This document shows, in pieces, positions 1 to 12,068 of a DNA stretch of 64,000 nucleotides (position 1 is its first letter; each line of letters begins with the position of its first letter). The DNA is from Paulownia fortunei (taxonomy: Eukaryota; Streptophyta; Magnoliopsida; Lamiales; Paulowniaceae). Made by a program: the position numbers and the translations under genes. The notes beneath the pieces were generated by a model. It ran no database searches. It was not told where the DNA came from and was given only the letters and a program-made list of their open reading frames with translations. The stretch spans positions 4,224,001 to 4,288,000 of the forward strand of contig CM033108.1 in the NCBI GenBank assembly GCA_019321725.1. Direction: 5' to 3'.

Positions 1-1247
1 ATGAGATTATATTTCAAGAAACTTTCTGAGCTTCCGAAAAATGCTCAGCAGCCCCATTTGTGCATGCTGCAGGTCATCAGAAGATTGATGAACACCTTAA
101 TTTAATATGTTTCATCTAATAATTTATGCAAGAAAAAAAAATTGAGCAGTAACTTGTCAAGAAAAATGGGATCCTAATCCTTTCTTATTCCAAGTCAAAA
201 TTTGGACATCCACCTCTGTTACATAAATTGCCAAGTGAAAAGAAACAACATTTCTGTATACATCTAACCTGTCCGACTTCTCACACCAGTTAATCCTTTG
301 TTTTATAAAGAATGAAAAAACTTCAATATTGATTCCAAGAGATAAGAGGGTGGCCGGTTCACATATTTATGACTCAGAACACTATTAAAAAGAAATTCTT
401 TTAAAAAATAATATGTTGTCTTGATATTAATACGTGTTTATCATATGATTGTGAAATGTGGTATCCATCTAATTGGTTCACATAATTAGACACTGTGAAT
501 ACAAATTCTTAAAGGTGTGTCATTAATTATTTATTTAGATACTATAGTAAACTTGTTCTAACCTTGAATAATATTTTGATTTGATTGATATCAAGAAAAG
601 TTCCTAGCACTTCCAGGGTCGACGATTAGGATTAGCTCGACACTTGTGGGGAACCAACAAAGCACGATCAAATTTGAGAAGAGCTCTGAAGGTCTGAAAA
701 AGTCTCACGAACAGCTTTCCAGACTTTTTTTGCAGTTTTTAGAAACATGTCCATTCCAGATAGTTTTTTTCCATTCAATTTGTGGATGGTAAATTGTTCT
801 ATGTATATGATTATGGCATGACATTGTCATAACAAATAAAGAATAAATACATTCATGTAATGATATTGGATGATCATAATTAACTGAGGATTATTCTATG
901 TATATGATTATGGCATGACATTGTCATAACAGATAAAGAATAAATACATAAGATGAGCACTAGGCAGATTGGCTCAAAGCTATATCATATTTTTTTATGT
1001 AAATATTTACAAACCTCAAGAATCTGTAATATTAATACCTCAAGAGTCAAGACTAGTGTGTGGTTGCTGATTTCAAGAGAAGGAGATCCTGTCGGACACA
1101 ACCCAGTTCTTATGATTTTTTTATTAGAATTTGTATTGAATCAATTATTGTGATTTAAAAAGTTCAAATTAAGATTAAATTTTTTATGTTGATTTCGTTA
1201 CGATTGGTTTGTATGATTTTGATCAACTTTGATAATGTTAAAACTTT
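1..1247. other. Intergenic, no gene seen
   Basis: AT-rich sequence with no reading frame that looks coding. The only structure seen is a short direct repeat near 797-951, listed separately. Confidence 0.6.
797..951 (+). repeat. Direct repeat, two copies of about 57 bp
   Basis: The segment at 797-853 recurs at 894-951 with an offset of 97 bp and about one mismatch. Both copies share the core TATGATTATGGCATGACATT followed by the same run to AATAAATACAT. The spacer is about 40 bp. It looks like a small local duplication of unknown role. Confidence 0.8.
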
Positions 1248-2807
1248 TGGGCAAAATTGCAAAACTAGTCCTAATTTGTGTTACAATTTTAAGGTTGTAT
1301 AATCAAGTGTAGGTTGTGTTAAATAATTAATTTCTCATGAGTTGGAGATTGATCGACATGAAAATTATTTGAAAATTTCAGGATTATATTTCTAAAAAAA
1401 TAGGTTTTATATAGTTTAGAATATATAAAAAAATTAACGTATGCTATAACTAAAAAAAAATTAAAATAATAAATGTATTGAGGATTAATGATCCGTTCTT
1501 GAGTTTTAAATAAAAGAATGATTATTTATACTTTTTACCTCTTTTAATTACCACAATTGGAATCTATACATAATTAAGATTTCAATGGGAAGATATTATC
1601 AAATAACTAATACAATAAAATAATTATAATATTATCTTACTATTTGCAAATTATTTCTCAATCTCAACTCTTGGTTAAAAGCACCTATAGTTGAATGTAT
1701 GTTATGATTGAGCTCTTACTCAAATTAAATATGCTCCTACAAGAAGTGATTAAATGGTCTCTATTTCATCATTGTATGAGCTCATTATTCTTTGTACCAT
1801 TTTGGACTCTAGACTATGCATGAATCATTTGTTTGATGACGCCATTTTAGCACGTTGTCCAATGGCTATGGATGATTTGGTTTGTTGGAGCATATATAGG
1901 AAAGCTATCAAGATCAATTTGATTAACGTGGAAAAACGAAGTTGATAACACACTATAGCTCATAACTTAGATGGTTGTGTTGAATTGTGTTTTCAAGTGT
2001 TTTTGGTTGTTCGTTATGCCTTTTATTTGCAATTTTGAGATACTTGATTAAGTGCGACCATATGGTTTGGATGCTTGATAAGTACATATTTTGACATATT
2101 TTTGTATCAAATTTTTTATATTTTTCTTACTTTATTCTTGCTAATATTATTGTTTTATTAATATTTAGTGTTAGAAAATCAATGAATAAAAAAAAGAGCT
2201 AAAATAAAACAAATAAAAAATATATTTTATGAGCAAGTTGGAATATAACATTTCATTAGATCACAGTTAAAAGAAAAGAGCCATTTTTGTCTAAGTTCAT
2301 TATATGTATATCAAAATATATGTAAGAAATCACTTGAATTTTGCAAGTTATTGTTGGGTTTGCATTAAATTCAAAATAATCATGTTTTCAAATTTGCGCA
2401 GTTTTTTGTATTTTCGACATAACTCCATGTTCAAAAGTTCGATGGATCTGAATCTTGCTTAATTTGAAAGTTAAAAGATAGAACTATAACTTTGTTGTTG
2501 GAAGTTCAATCCAATTCAGCCATAAAAGTAGAAAATTTATCCAAGCGTGTACATTGAAAGAGATCTATTTATGTTAACACATCTCCTTAAATTAATTATA
2601 ACTTTCTACTTGGTCGTTGGAATTAGGTGATTTAAGTTGTAAAATAAAATTACCAGATAAATACACAGCTTTTATGGTCACTTTTCCAAAATCAGCTGAT
2701 TGTATGGAAAAAAATGTGTGAAAATTTTGGATATGAAAATGACATATTAATTTAGAGCACATTTGAAATTAATTTGAAGTGAATTTGAAAATTCCAATTT
2801 AGATACT

Positions 2808-2826
2808 CTTCTATTATAAATAGGGG
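2808..2826 (+). promoter_or_regulatory. TATA-box-like promoter inside the inverted-repeat element
   Basis: CTATTATAAATAGGGGCTC is a good plant TATA context, followed by a T-rich leader. About 730 bp upstream (2077) lies TTGATAAGTACAT, which resembles the start of the solo LTR at 3522. This part of the interior may therefore be another old LTR, but no matching LTR end was found. Confidence 0.3.
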
Positions 2827-3521
2827 CTCTTAGATGACATTCAAAATACACAAAAAACCCTTAAAGGGGGAAATAAAGTTTTATTGTAGTCTTTTTTTAG
2901 GCTAAGTTTTCTAGTAATATTAGAAATATATTCTCTAGTTTCTCTTCTCATTTTGGTCTTTTCTGTTTTCATTATGTCTTTCTAAATTTCATTTAGGTGA
3001 GGAGTTTCTCTTGATATAGGAAGAGAAACGGTTATAAAGATGTATAATATTCAAATATGTTGTATTATTATTTTAATTTTTGATTGAAACCTTCTTTATT
3101 TTGTAGTGATTATTGATTTATATATTATTAATAATACAATAAATACTTGGATTTATTTGTAAAATTTTACTCCACTGACTGCTAATGTAAAACTTTGATT
3201 TGTTGTAGATAAATATGTACATAAATACTTAATCACATAAGTAAATATTGGCATTAAAACCCTCATTATTTTGTGGTGATTTTTGATTTATGTATCATCA
3301 ATTATACAACAAATACTTGGGTTCATTTAATTTATTATATGGCTCTACTCCACTAACTGCTAATGTGAAATCTTGATTTATTATAGACAAATGTGTGCTT
3401 AATTAGTTAATCTCATAAAAAAATATTGGCATTAAAATTCTTCTTGTTTAGTTGTAATTTTTGATTTATCTATCACCAATGTCACAATAAATACTTGGGT
3501 TTATTTAACTTATTGAATGGT

Positions 3522-5371
3522 TGATAAGTTGGATTTATACCAATAATTCATATGCCTTTTGATTAATGTTTTAGTTTTTTTTCAAGCATTTTTATTACTT
3601 TTTATGCATTTAGTTTGAAATCTTGTAGGTAATGATAATAAGAGAAGAAAATGGAAAAAAATAAAAAACTTGGTTGAAACGTTGAAAAATTCGAGTTATG
3701 GTGCTACTGATGGCAGTTTTAGTATTTCAATCATAACTCTCGATCCAAATTCATATCAACTTGATTTTTAATCCATTAGAAATCCAATACATATATCTAC
3801 AACATCTATGTTTGCCACAAAATCCAATTCGATGGATCTTAATGAGAAAAATGGAGTTCAAGAATTAGCCCTAGGCTAAAATTATCTAGTATGACATATT
3901 TTGGTATTTAAGCCATAACACTCTCTACAAATGTAATATTTAGTTGATTCAAGTGCACATGAAAAACCAATACATAGGGATACAATTCATTAGAACATAT
4001 CAAAATCCAATTCAGCTTAAAAAGAGGTTAAAACGCAGTTGCAATGGGCCAAACAGTGTCAAATTGCTGAATGAAGGCTGCTAGGATAGAATACACGGCA
4101 CCTGGGTGCCAAAACAGGATGTCTAGGTGCCATCTGAGGCTGTCAAAATAGAATACAAGGCACCTGGGTGCCAAAGCAAGATGCCTAGGTGCCATCCGAG
4201 ACTGTCAAAATAGAATACAAGGCACCTAGACACCAAAACAGAGTGCCTAGGTGCCATCCTGTTAACCAAAAAGATGCTGATACATTTTCTTTGCGACAAG
4301 TGGCAATGGATCATGAATTTTGACATTTTTATGAGATATACATATTAGATACACCTATACATCATTACCTGTGTAATGCTCTAGTGGATACACTAAATTG
4401 GTGGAGAGAAAAAGGAGAAAGAGCTAAGAAAAATGGAATGATTTCAGGTTTCTTTTGAAAGACTCTTGGGGAGAGAAATATTGGGGAGAAGTTTAAAAGG
4501 GGAAGATCAACATCAACCAAAAGAAAGGGAGGATTGGTTATTGGAACTAAAGACAACCATTCTTGGAGACAAGGAGAGTTTCAATCATTCATTCCACTTC
4601 ACAAATTGTTGTACAATTTTCATGTTCTTTCTTATTTATTTCTTGAAGTTGTATTCATCCATGGTAAACTAAATATTTCTTTGTAGAGGATGATATAATC
4701 TTATTTGATCATATATTTTGAATTCCAAATAATATTAATTTAAGTTCTTCATCTTGTTTGTGTTATCTTGTATAATATTTTATCTTGATTAATTGATCAC
4801 TAATTGAGATTGTTTGGCGTATGAGATTCGGCACTCGAGAGAGAGAAGATTATACATGATCATAGGGATAACACAACCTAGGAATCACAGAGTTGAGAAG
4901 CTTATGAGACCTTTGAAGTTTTGAAAAAAAATCATTAAATTTTTGTGAAGTTTTATTCTTGAATTTTTATAAAAATATTGAAATTCATGTTGAAACTCAT
5001 AGTAAATTCGGCACTCGAGAGAGGAAATGGATGAGTTTAGAAATTCTTAACTTATATGTGTTGTTGACTTGAATTGGTATATTTTGGAATGAAAAACATA
5101 GGTGATAATTAGGTAAGTTATTCCTTTAGAATATCTTGCTCATAAGGTGTTTGTTATATTGTTTCTAGAAACTCCACTCTTGTCTCAACATTTTTATCTT
5201 ATTTTACTTTGTTTTTCAATTATCATTTGATCTTCTAAATAAAATTAGGACTATTTGAGGTATGGTACTTGCAATTTTTGATTACAATCCCTGTGGATAC
5301 GATACTTATCTCATTGTTGTATTAAAATTTGACACCGTATACTTGCGGTTTGCAAAATATATCACAAATAA
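3522..5371 (+). mobile_element. Solo LTR, Ty3/gypsy type
   Basis: The segment starts TTGATAAGTTGG and ends with the block ACACCGTATACTTGCGG...TATATCACA. The same end block, in reverse, closes the LTRs of element D (27883 and 32065). Both families also share GGCACTCGAGAGAG (here at about 4830 and 5010). There is no primer site after the end and no partner LTR, so this is a solo LTR of about 1.85 kb. It splits a tandem repeat unit. The flanks give AATGG and AACGG if the ends are taken one to three bases beyond TG...CA, a possible 5-bp target duplication with one mismatch. Confidence 0.7.
4089..4262 (+). repeat. 62-bp tandem repeat inside the solo LTR, 2.8 copies
   Basis: Copies begin at 4089, 4151 and 4213, each with GAATACA. 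Every unit carries a palindrome of the form GGCACCTGGGTGCC and then a CCTAGGTGCC block. These are G+C-rich islands in an A+T-rich LTR and could form short hairpins. A comparable set of CCTAGGCGC blocks lies at 33280-33450 in the full-length LTR of element D. Confidence 0.85.
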
Positions 5372-5850
5372 CGGTTCTACTGCACCGAATGTTAATATAA
5401 AATCTTGATTTGTTGTAGACAAAGATGTACATAAATATTTGATCTTATAAACAAATATTAGTGTTAAAAGATAATTTACAAATAATAAAACAATATCATG
5501 TTTACCTTAATGCATGAACTAATTGATAGCATTTTCTCATTGGAATCTTCATTATGCATAAATTCCAATTGTGGCATTTAAAAAAAATAAATAATAAATA
5601 ATCATTCCTCTATCCAAAATTTAAAAATGGATTATTAATTCTCAATATTTTTATTATTTTAATTTCTTAGTTATAACATAAATTTTTATTTATAATTTAA
5701 ACCACATTCAACCCATCTTTTAAAAAATATAAATCCAAAAACTTCAAACAACTTTCCTGTGGATTGATATCAAACTCTCGATAAATTTATTACTTGAAAC
5801 AACTTGCACTTTGGTTTGCAACCTTAAAGTTGTAGTAATATACAATAAGT

Positions 5851-6439
5851 TATTTTTGTTTGGTGTGAACTGAATATAATATTTCTCACTTATCATTTCT
5901 CGCTTGGTCGCACGTAGACAAGAGTATGAGAAATTATATGATGATGAGATTTGAAAAAAAATGAGTAAAATATTTATGAGTAGGAGATGAAGAAAATTGG
6001 GTTGAATTTGTACTACAACCCGATTGATATTGATATTTGAGTTGGATTTATTTTTACAATTTGGGTATGATGAAATTCCTAACTTGAACTAAATTCTTCA
6101 ATGTAGATATAGATTTCAATCCTAATTGAAGAATCAATTAAGTATTTTCTCCCAAATAGACTCTTTTAAATTTTTTCTTTATATCTCCAAAAATTTCTCT
6201 TTACCATTTTTTCTTGGATCATCGTCAAGAACTTTATCGATTTAAGATGTATAAACAAGTGGTAGCTCTACTAGTTTTCACCACTGCGAGTAAAAATATA
6301 TTCGTGATTGATTAGAAGGAAATGATCTTGTAATTATATTCGTGATTTAATCAAAATTATAAGTTTAGGTAAGTTTAATTAGAAATACGTAAATCTACAA
6401 TTTCCTATCTTATCCTAATTATTATTTATTCATCTATGA
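5851..6439. other. Intergenic, no feature seen
   Basis: AT-rich sequence between the inverted-repeat element and the inverted copy of the HIPP upstream region. No coding frame or repeat is supported. Confidence 0.5.
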
Positions 6440-8025
6440 TGCGACTTTCCATCAAGATGTAAGCACACTGTCAACAATTCTTTTTGCAATTAAGATTAAT
6501 TAATATTGAACTCATCTAACCTTATCAAAACATTACTTCACCTTAAGCTCTCAAAATATCATTCTCACGCCGGTTTTCGTGTGGGGTTAGAAAATTGACC
6601 TAAAATACTGGCACAAGTTGAGTTCTATGGCAAATTACAATCTCAAACGAAAGTTTCTTAAACCGAATTTGAGGCCCAAATTTTCATCATAAAGGATTAA
6701 CCCCTTTGGTCCACATTAAAGCCGCAAGTAATGGGCTCAAATTTTCAAATTGTTTTTGATTCTGGTCAATTGGGCCACTGGGAATTGATGAATTGTGTAT
6801 GAAAGTTTGTCTAAAAGCAATATTGACAGGTTTTTCATTTTTGTTTATATTCAAGAAAATTATTACAAGTCAAATCTTTGATGATTCCATCGTCTACGAT
6901 TGAGTTGCGGAAACTTCTGGATGTTTGCACCGAATTCTTTCTGGTTAAAGAAATGCTCTGGAACAATTATTTGAAATATGGGTTTCTAGTTTGGTCCCGC
7001 TTATGAGATCAAATCAATACATTTTAAAAAGAAATATTTGAATATCAATCCTATGGGTATTATCGATTTCATACCAAATCCCATTAATTGAATAACTTTT
7101 TCAAGAGATATGAGACATCTAAAAGAATTTATTAATTGATAAGAAAAAAAAAGTGAATGAGGATTGGATTGATGATAAAATAAAATCTTGGGTTGCAAAC
7201 AGTGATTCCAATTTTATTTTATTTTTTCTCTTTTTTCGGCCCTTCTACTATTTTCTGTCAAAAGAAATTAGCAATTTTAATACTAGATGTTACATTGCAA
7301 AAATGACCTTCGTCTTCAAATTTTAATTCTAACTGCCCAGATCATCAGCTATCCAAATTTCTATTTACTATTAATTAGTAAACTTATACTATAAATTTAT
7401 GATATTTCCACATATTTAATTTAAAGATAATGATATAGTTGGATCATCATGCTAGATGCCTGGAATTATCTAAGGATGTGGTAGTCCTAGTGGTGGGCTG
7501 GATATACAGTTACAAATGTACTAGGCTTTCTAATGGGCCGAATTTATGGGCTGGGTACAATATTTTTATTTTCTTCATTTCTCATGCAAAATTGATAATA
7601 TATCATTTTTTACACCTTAAAAAAAAAAAACAAGAGAGAAAGTATTTATAGCCCCATTGTAGTCCAGTACAATTACGATAACATTTACTGCTTTAATTTG
7701 GGGGCAAAAAAAAAAAAAAAAAACAGCTTTTGTCTTTCTGACAATCAAATTGTTAATATGCCATATTTTCTTCCACAAAAAAGAATACTTTATTATCCTG
7801 ACATTCTGTCGCTTAAAAATATTTTTTGATGAATTATTAATTGAAAAAAGTCACCTTTTTCTATTTCCCTTTTGACGAAGTAATTACGGAAATGGGATTT
7901 GTTGAAACTTTATGAAAGTTATTGATTAAAATTTACAATAAATATATATTCAGCATAATTTTCAAACTATAAAAGGTAATTTACTACGTTTTTGTATATA
8001 TATAAATGCTACATAGCTTGTGTTA
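6440..8025 (-). repeat. Diverged inverted copy of the HIPP upstream region
   Basis: Read on the minus strand, this matches 17085-18510 (and 20527-21955) in order along its length. The anchors are the block with TAGTAAATTACCTTTTATAG, the paired GGCCCA blocks around AGCCTAGTGCATTTG, AGAAGGGCCGAAAA, the GGGCTCAA blocks, and the TTAGATGAGTTTAATATTAA stretch. Divergence and small indels are clear, so this duplication is much older than the tandem one. The gene itself is not included. It could be an old segmental inversion or a non-coding transposon present in both places. Confidence 0.75.
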
Positions 8026-10515
8026 AGGATATTACTCTGTCTGCCCTAAAAGTATGTATTTGTACATTATTTGTTGAGTTGATGAAATAATATCTTATAT
8101 TTAATTATGCATAATGGTATCTTTATGAATATCAGAAAATTCTTGTTCATTTATGTGATCATAATTTTGGTATATAAGTGTTATATACGAGATAATTAAG
8201 ATATAGATAATAAATAAAATAAGTCCATAATAAAAATAATTAAAGTTGAGATTTTTAATTAAACTAGTAGGCCCATTAATTAATAATGTGATAGTCTTAT
8301 CCAAACTATTGATTTAATGAAATTATAATGGAAACACTTTATATAATAAGATTATATAGGATTAGACTAAGTGTAATTCGAATTTTCACTTAAATTCTGG
8401 TGTTTTTAAAAAATACAAATACCAGATGATCATATAAAGATTTGATGTTAATTTTGAGTAATTATAGACTCATACTTATCTCAGTGTGATTTTTAATTTA
8501 CTCGTATGTTAATTAATATTCCTAACACTTACATTTTGGACCAAGAATAATTAGTTGAGAATATGACATACATATATAAAATGCATACCTTCCTTCGGAA
8601 AGCGAAAAAAATGGTTGATTTTAACCCCATGAAAAAAGTTCAAAAGCTAAGTCTAAAAAACCCAACAAGGAAATAGCAAGCCCACGGACTCGTAGAGCTT
8701 TAGATTACAACCCTCCTACAAACAACTATAAAAACTCCATATTCTATTATTTTGAGATACATAATTTATATTAAAATTTATTTAACGACTTTCAGTCATT
8801 TGTTTATTATCTCTTACTCTAATTCTAACTTGAACATTGAAGTTTTATCCCCATGACAATTATGGAGACCTCGAACCATTAGTTTATGTCGCAAGTTGGA
8901 ATCTATCCAACAATCAATCATTGGTGAGGTCGCTTATGTCGCAAGGTAAAATTTATCCATCAATCAAAATCAACCGAAGAGGACTACAAGGAGAGGAAAG
9001 TTCAAGACTTATTCCACATCACATACCAACTAAGTTATGTTAGAATTATTTAAAATATTTCATTATATAATTTTCATGATTTTTTTTGGTAAACTTTTAT
9101 TTTAACAGCTTTTTAGTAATTTTCTCATTTTTGTGTAATTTCTTTTTTCTGTAGAAAAAACTCTTACCAATTGTCAAGAATCAACATTGTGATGATGGTT
9201 TTTGCCCTTATCCTCTTCCGGCCGGAAGTCACTATTCGATGGTGTTTTGGGGGCAAATAAAGTAGGGTGCAAACTGCCAACAAGTTGTGATTTTGAGGGT
9301 GTGAAGCGTGATTTGAATTTCTTTTTTTCTTTTTTCCTTTTTTGAGGCGAAAGTGCCAAAATAAGTGATTTCTGTGGTGCAAAATGCAATTCACTCTTTT
9401 GTGGAACTTGTTGAACAAAAATTACAAACTTCATAAAATAAAATTAAAATTAATATTAATATTACAAACTTCTTATTCCATGCATAGTACTTGGCGATAT
9501 GGAGTAGTATTAGACTAGCACTAATTATTGTATTATGCAACTTGTTGTGATTGACCTAGTTAAGTGGGCTTAATAGTTTCAGGCCTCAATGTGATAATTG
9601 AGTTTTACTTGAATCTTTTATGGGCTTATGCCCATATGATTGATATTTAAGCCTTCTTGGCCCTAATGATAGAATGGTTACTGAGACATAGTCTACCTAT
9701 TTGATTGTTGGCTATACAGATTTAATGATTGAGGTTAGCTGGACGGGTTAAAATTGACTGACTTGGATAGATTGGAACCGATTAAACTAGTTCTTGCCCA
9801 ACAAAATACAAGGAAATCCTATTTACTTTTAGTCTAATTCTATTGAGTATTAAATAATAAAACTAATTAAATTGTTTAATTAGTAGTTGATTTGTCTTAT
9901 GACACGTGTGAAAGAAGCCAACAATCCTTCTCCTTGCTAATTACTTTATTATCCTATTTAGGGTATATTTTTTAAGTTACATTTTATTACATTCCATTAC
10001 TCTTGATTTGATTACTCTTTAAGGACACTTGTTGATTTCAACATGAAAGATTGTTCTTGGTAACCCTAACACTTTTAACCCCTTGTAGGTGTTTTGGTCG
10101 AGAATTAGAAGAGCTAATAATTGTATTATTAATTTTTTATTCTTACTATTTTTTGTAAGCTTCACAACTAATCCGTAATTAGTCCTCGATTGTGATGTTC
10201 TTTATCTAAAGTTATAAACAGTGGAGTAGAGATATTATTGATTTATAATACTAATTAATGTGTTATAGACTTATTATTGGATGGTTTTGGGGTGGAGAGA
10301 TTAGTGGAATACTTTTTCATTGTGGTTCACCAACTCTTCAATGAGGAGAGAATCCAGGTTCTAATTGTATAACGCCAGGAAATTTCTGTCTCAATAAATG
10401 AATTTGAAATGCCAATCTTACCCCACTAATCAAAACTATTGGAAAACTCTTCCCCTTCTCCTTGGTCAGTCCCCATGACTACCTGATAGGGTCTAATTTT
10501 TATCGTGTGTGTGTG

Positions 10516-10549
<34 letters not shown>

Positions 10550-12068
10550 CATACATATTCTATATTAAGCTTGTGCTATTTTTATATTTAAGTTGGAATT
10601 TTTATATGTTTTTATCGTTAGGAACATTCAGAAAAGAAAAAGAAACCGAATGCCGCACTTGGCGTATCAATGCATGGCTTCCATTATTATTTTATTTTTA
10701 TAAGTTATTGAATATACATATTATCATATATTTTAATAAAATACTGATATTATCGTTCATAATCTAAAGATATATAATCCAATTTCAGTATCATCAAATT
10801 TTGAGACAACGATTCTATGGTAATATATGTTACTTAGCATCCTTCTTTTTGTAGAATTATAAAATTGTATGTACTAATTGAAATAAATAATCATCGCGTA
10901 ATAATTTCAAAACAACTCAGCAATGATAAAAAATATATATATTGAGAATAAAAAAAATTACAGAATATTTATGGAAAGAATGTAAAAATAATAAATATAG
11001 TTTATTATTGGAACCAACATTAAAATATAAAATTAGAGAAGAGCTACAGAAAGAAGTAAAGAAACTCATGAAAATCAGACAACTCTTGCAATAAGTGTAA
11101 CACATACTTTGTTGAAAATATTCATAATGTAGGCTTAAGAGTTAAAACTAATGTTTTTGGTGTAAATATTAAGCAAATTCGGTAAGGTTCGTCCGACAAA
11201 GATTTGATAACTCACCAGCTTTTGGCTTTATCTAATCATCACATGGTCTTCAATAATTAGCAATTTGTTGAATAGAATCACCTATCTAATCTAATCACGA
11301 GTAAAAAACCTTCACAAGTTGCCTATGTCCTTTTCTCTTCCCAATGTAATTGCTTTAAAAACAAGTGATTTATAATCATCCTATTATCTTTTTTAGTGGT
11401 AGAATCAAATATTTTATCAATCAATAATAAATATAAAAATAAATAGATATACCAACTTTTCATATAATTTAAATAATTTTTTTTATAATTTTGAGCCTCA
11501 ATTTCTAAACTTGAGAGTTTTAATCAAATCAAACATAAATCGAGCTCAAGTATTTTATTTTTTTACATATATTTACCGCTTTTTTACTAATCGAATCGAA
11601 TTTCACATGTTATTAAATAAAAAAATATGTTTAAATTTAATTTGTTATGTTTAACGTATCAAATTCATACAAAATTTTAAATTAAATTTATTTCGAGTTA
11701 AATATTAAGTAGTTTAATTTATTTTTTAGACTTATGCCTTCAACATATTTGTATTTTTGTCATTAATGATAAGTGTGTTTTGAATATGATATTTTTGGTA
11801 CTATATACGTAATTCAATTATGTACACGGAGTAAAATAATCAATACTTGGAGTATATAATCAACCATATTTATTTCCTTTAAAATGGAAAAATCCAATTA
11901 TCTATGTAGTCACAAAATGAAGATTTTCTTCAAGAAATTCCAATTTTATTTTTGATCACATTAAAAGAAAGAAATTTCTCGTGTTACAAGTTACAACATT
12001 TTTTTCCCAATTCTATAATAAAATAACCAAAATTATCCACCCCACAAACTAAATTTTAATTAATTATT
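8026..12068. other. Gene-poor stretch upstream of the germin-like gene's 3' end
   Basis: About 4 kb with no supported gene. It holds a GT/TA microsatellite (10505-10549) and a short imperfect repeat near 8884-8965 sharing TTATGTCGCAAG. The short open frames here, for example 9164-9434 on the minus strand, have no recognisable domain and low-complexity content. Confidence 0.5.
10505..10549. repeat. Microsatellite (GT)10(TA)12
   Basis: A GT run of about 20 bases is followed by a TA run of about 24 bases. It is one of three TA-type microsatellites within 6 kb around the germin-like gene. Confidence 0.95.

Larger units (their letters stand above)
3090..5469 (+). repeat. Tandem array of a ~178-bp unit, three copies, third split by an LTR
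   Basis: Unit 1 is 3090-3259, unit 2 is 3260-3437, and unit 3 is 3438-3521 plus 5372-5469. Each unit has the same order of marks: TTTTGTGGTGAT, AATACTTGGGTT, CTCCACTAACTGCTAATG, TTGATTTGTTGTAGA, then ATATTGGCATTAAAA at the end. Unit 3 is interrupted after AATACTTGGGTT...GAATGG and resumes with TTCTACTGCACCGAATG on the far side of the solo LTR, which proves the LTR came later. Confidence 0.8.
1248..5850. mobile_element. Old element with ~380-400-bp terminal inverted repeats
   Basis: The left arm (about 1248-1645) reads as the diverged reverse complement of the right arm (about 5470-5850). Shared stretches include the block around CCACAATTGGAAT, the TTATAAC/GTTATAAC block and an outer block around TTTTAAGGTTG. 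Long inverted ends around a gene-poor interior fit a Mutator-like or foldback DNA transposon. No transposase frame was found, so it would be non-autonomous. The interior holds a ~178-bp tandem array and a solo LTR that inserted later. The exact ends and the target duplication are not clear. What is seen is the inverted homology; the transposon class is an inference. Confidence 0.55.

Noticed and set aside
953..1945. Frames of 63-66 codons at 953-1153 and 1754-1945
   Set aside because: No domain, AT-rich codons, and they lie in or beside the inverted-repeat element; they are likely chance frames.
4123..4326. 67-codon frame with repeated GWHLGIL-like blocks
   Set aside because: It is a by-product of the 62-bp DNA repeat in the solo LTR; the repeat is the feature, not a protein.
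9164..9434. Two overlapping minus-strand frames of 84 and 86 codons
   Set aside because: No recognisable motif, Lys/His-rich low-complexity content, and no promoter or splice evidence.
10462..10767. 101-codon frame
   Set aside because: It runs through the GT/TA microsatellite, which gives an artificial CVCV and YIYI stretch.
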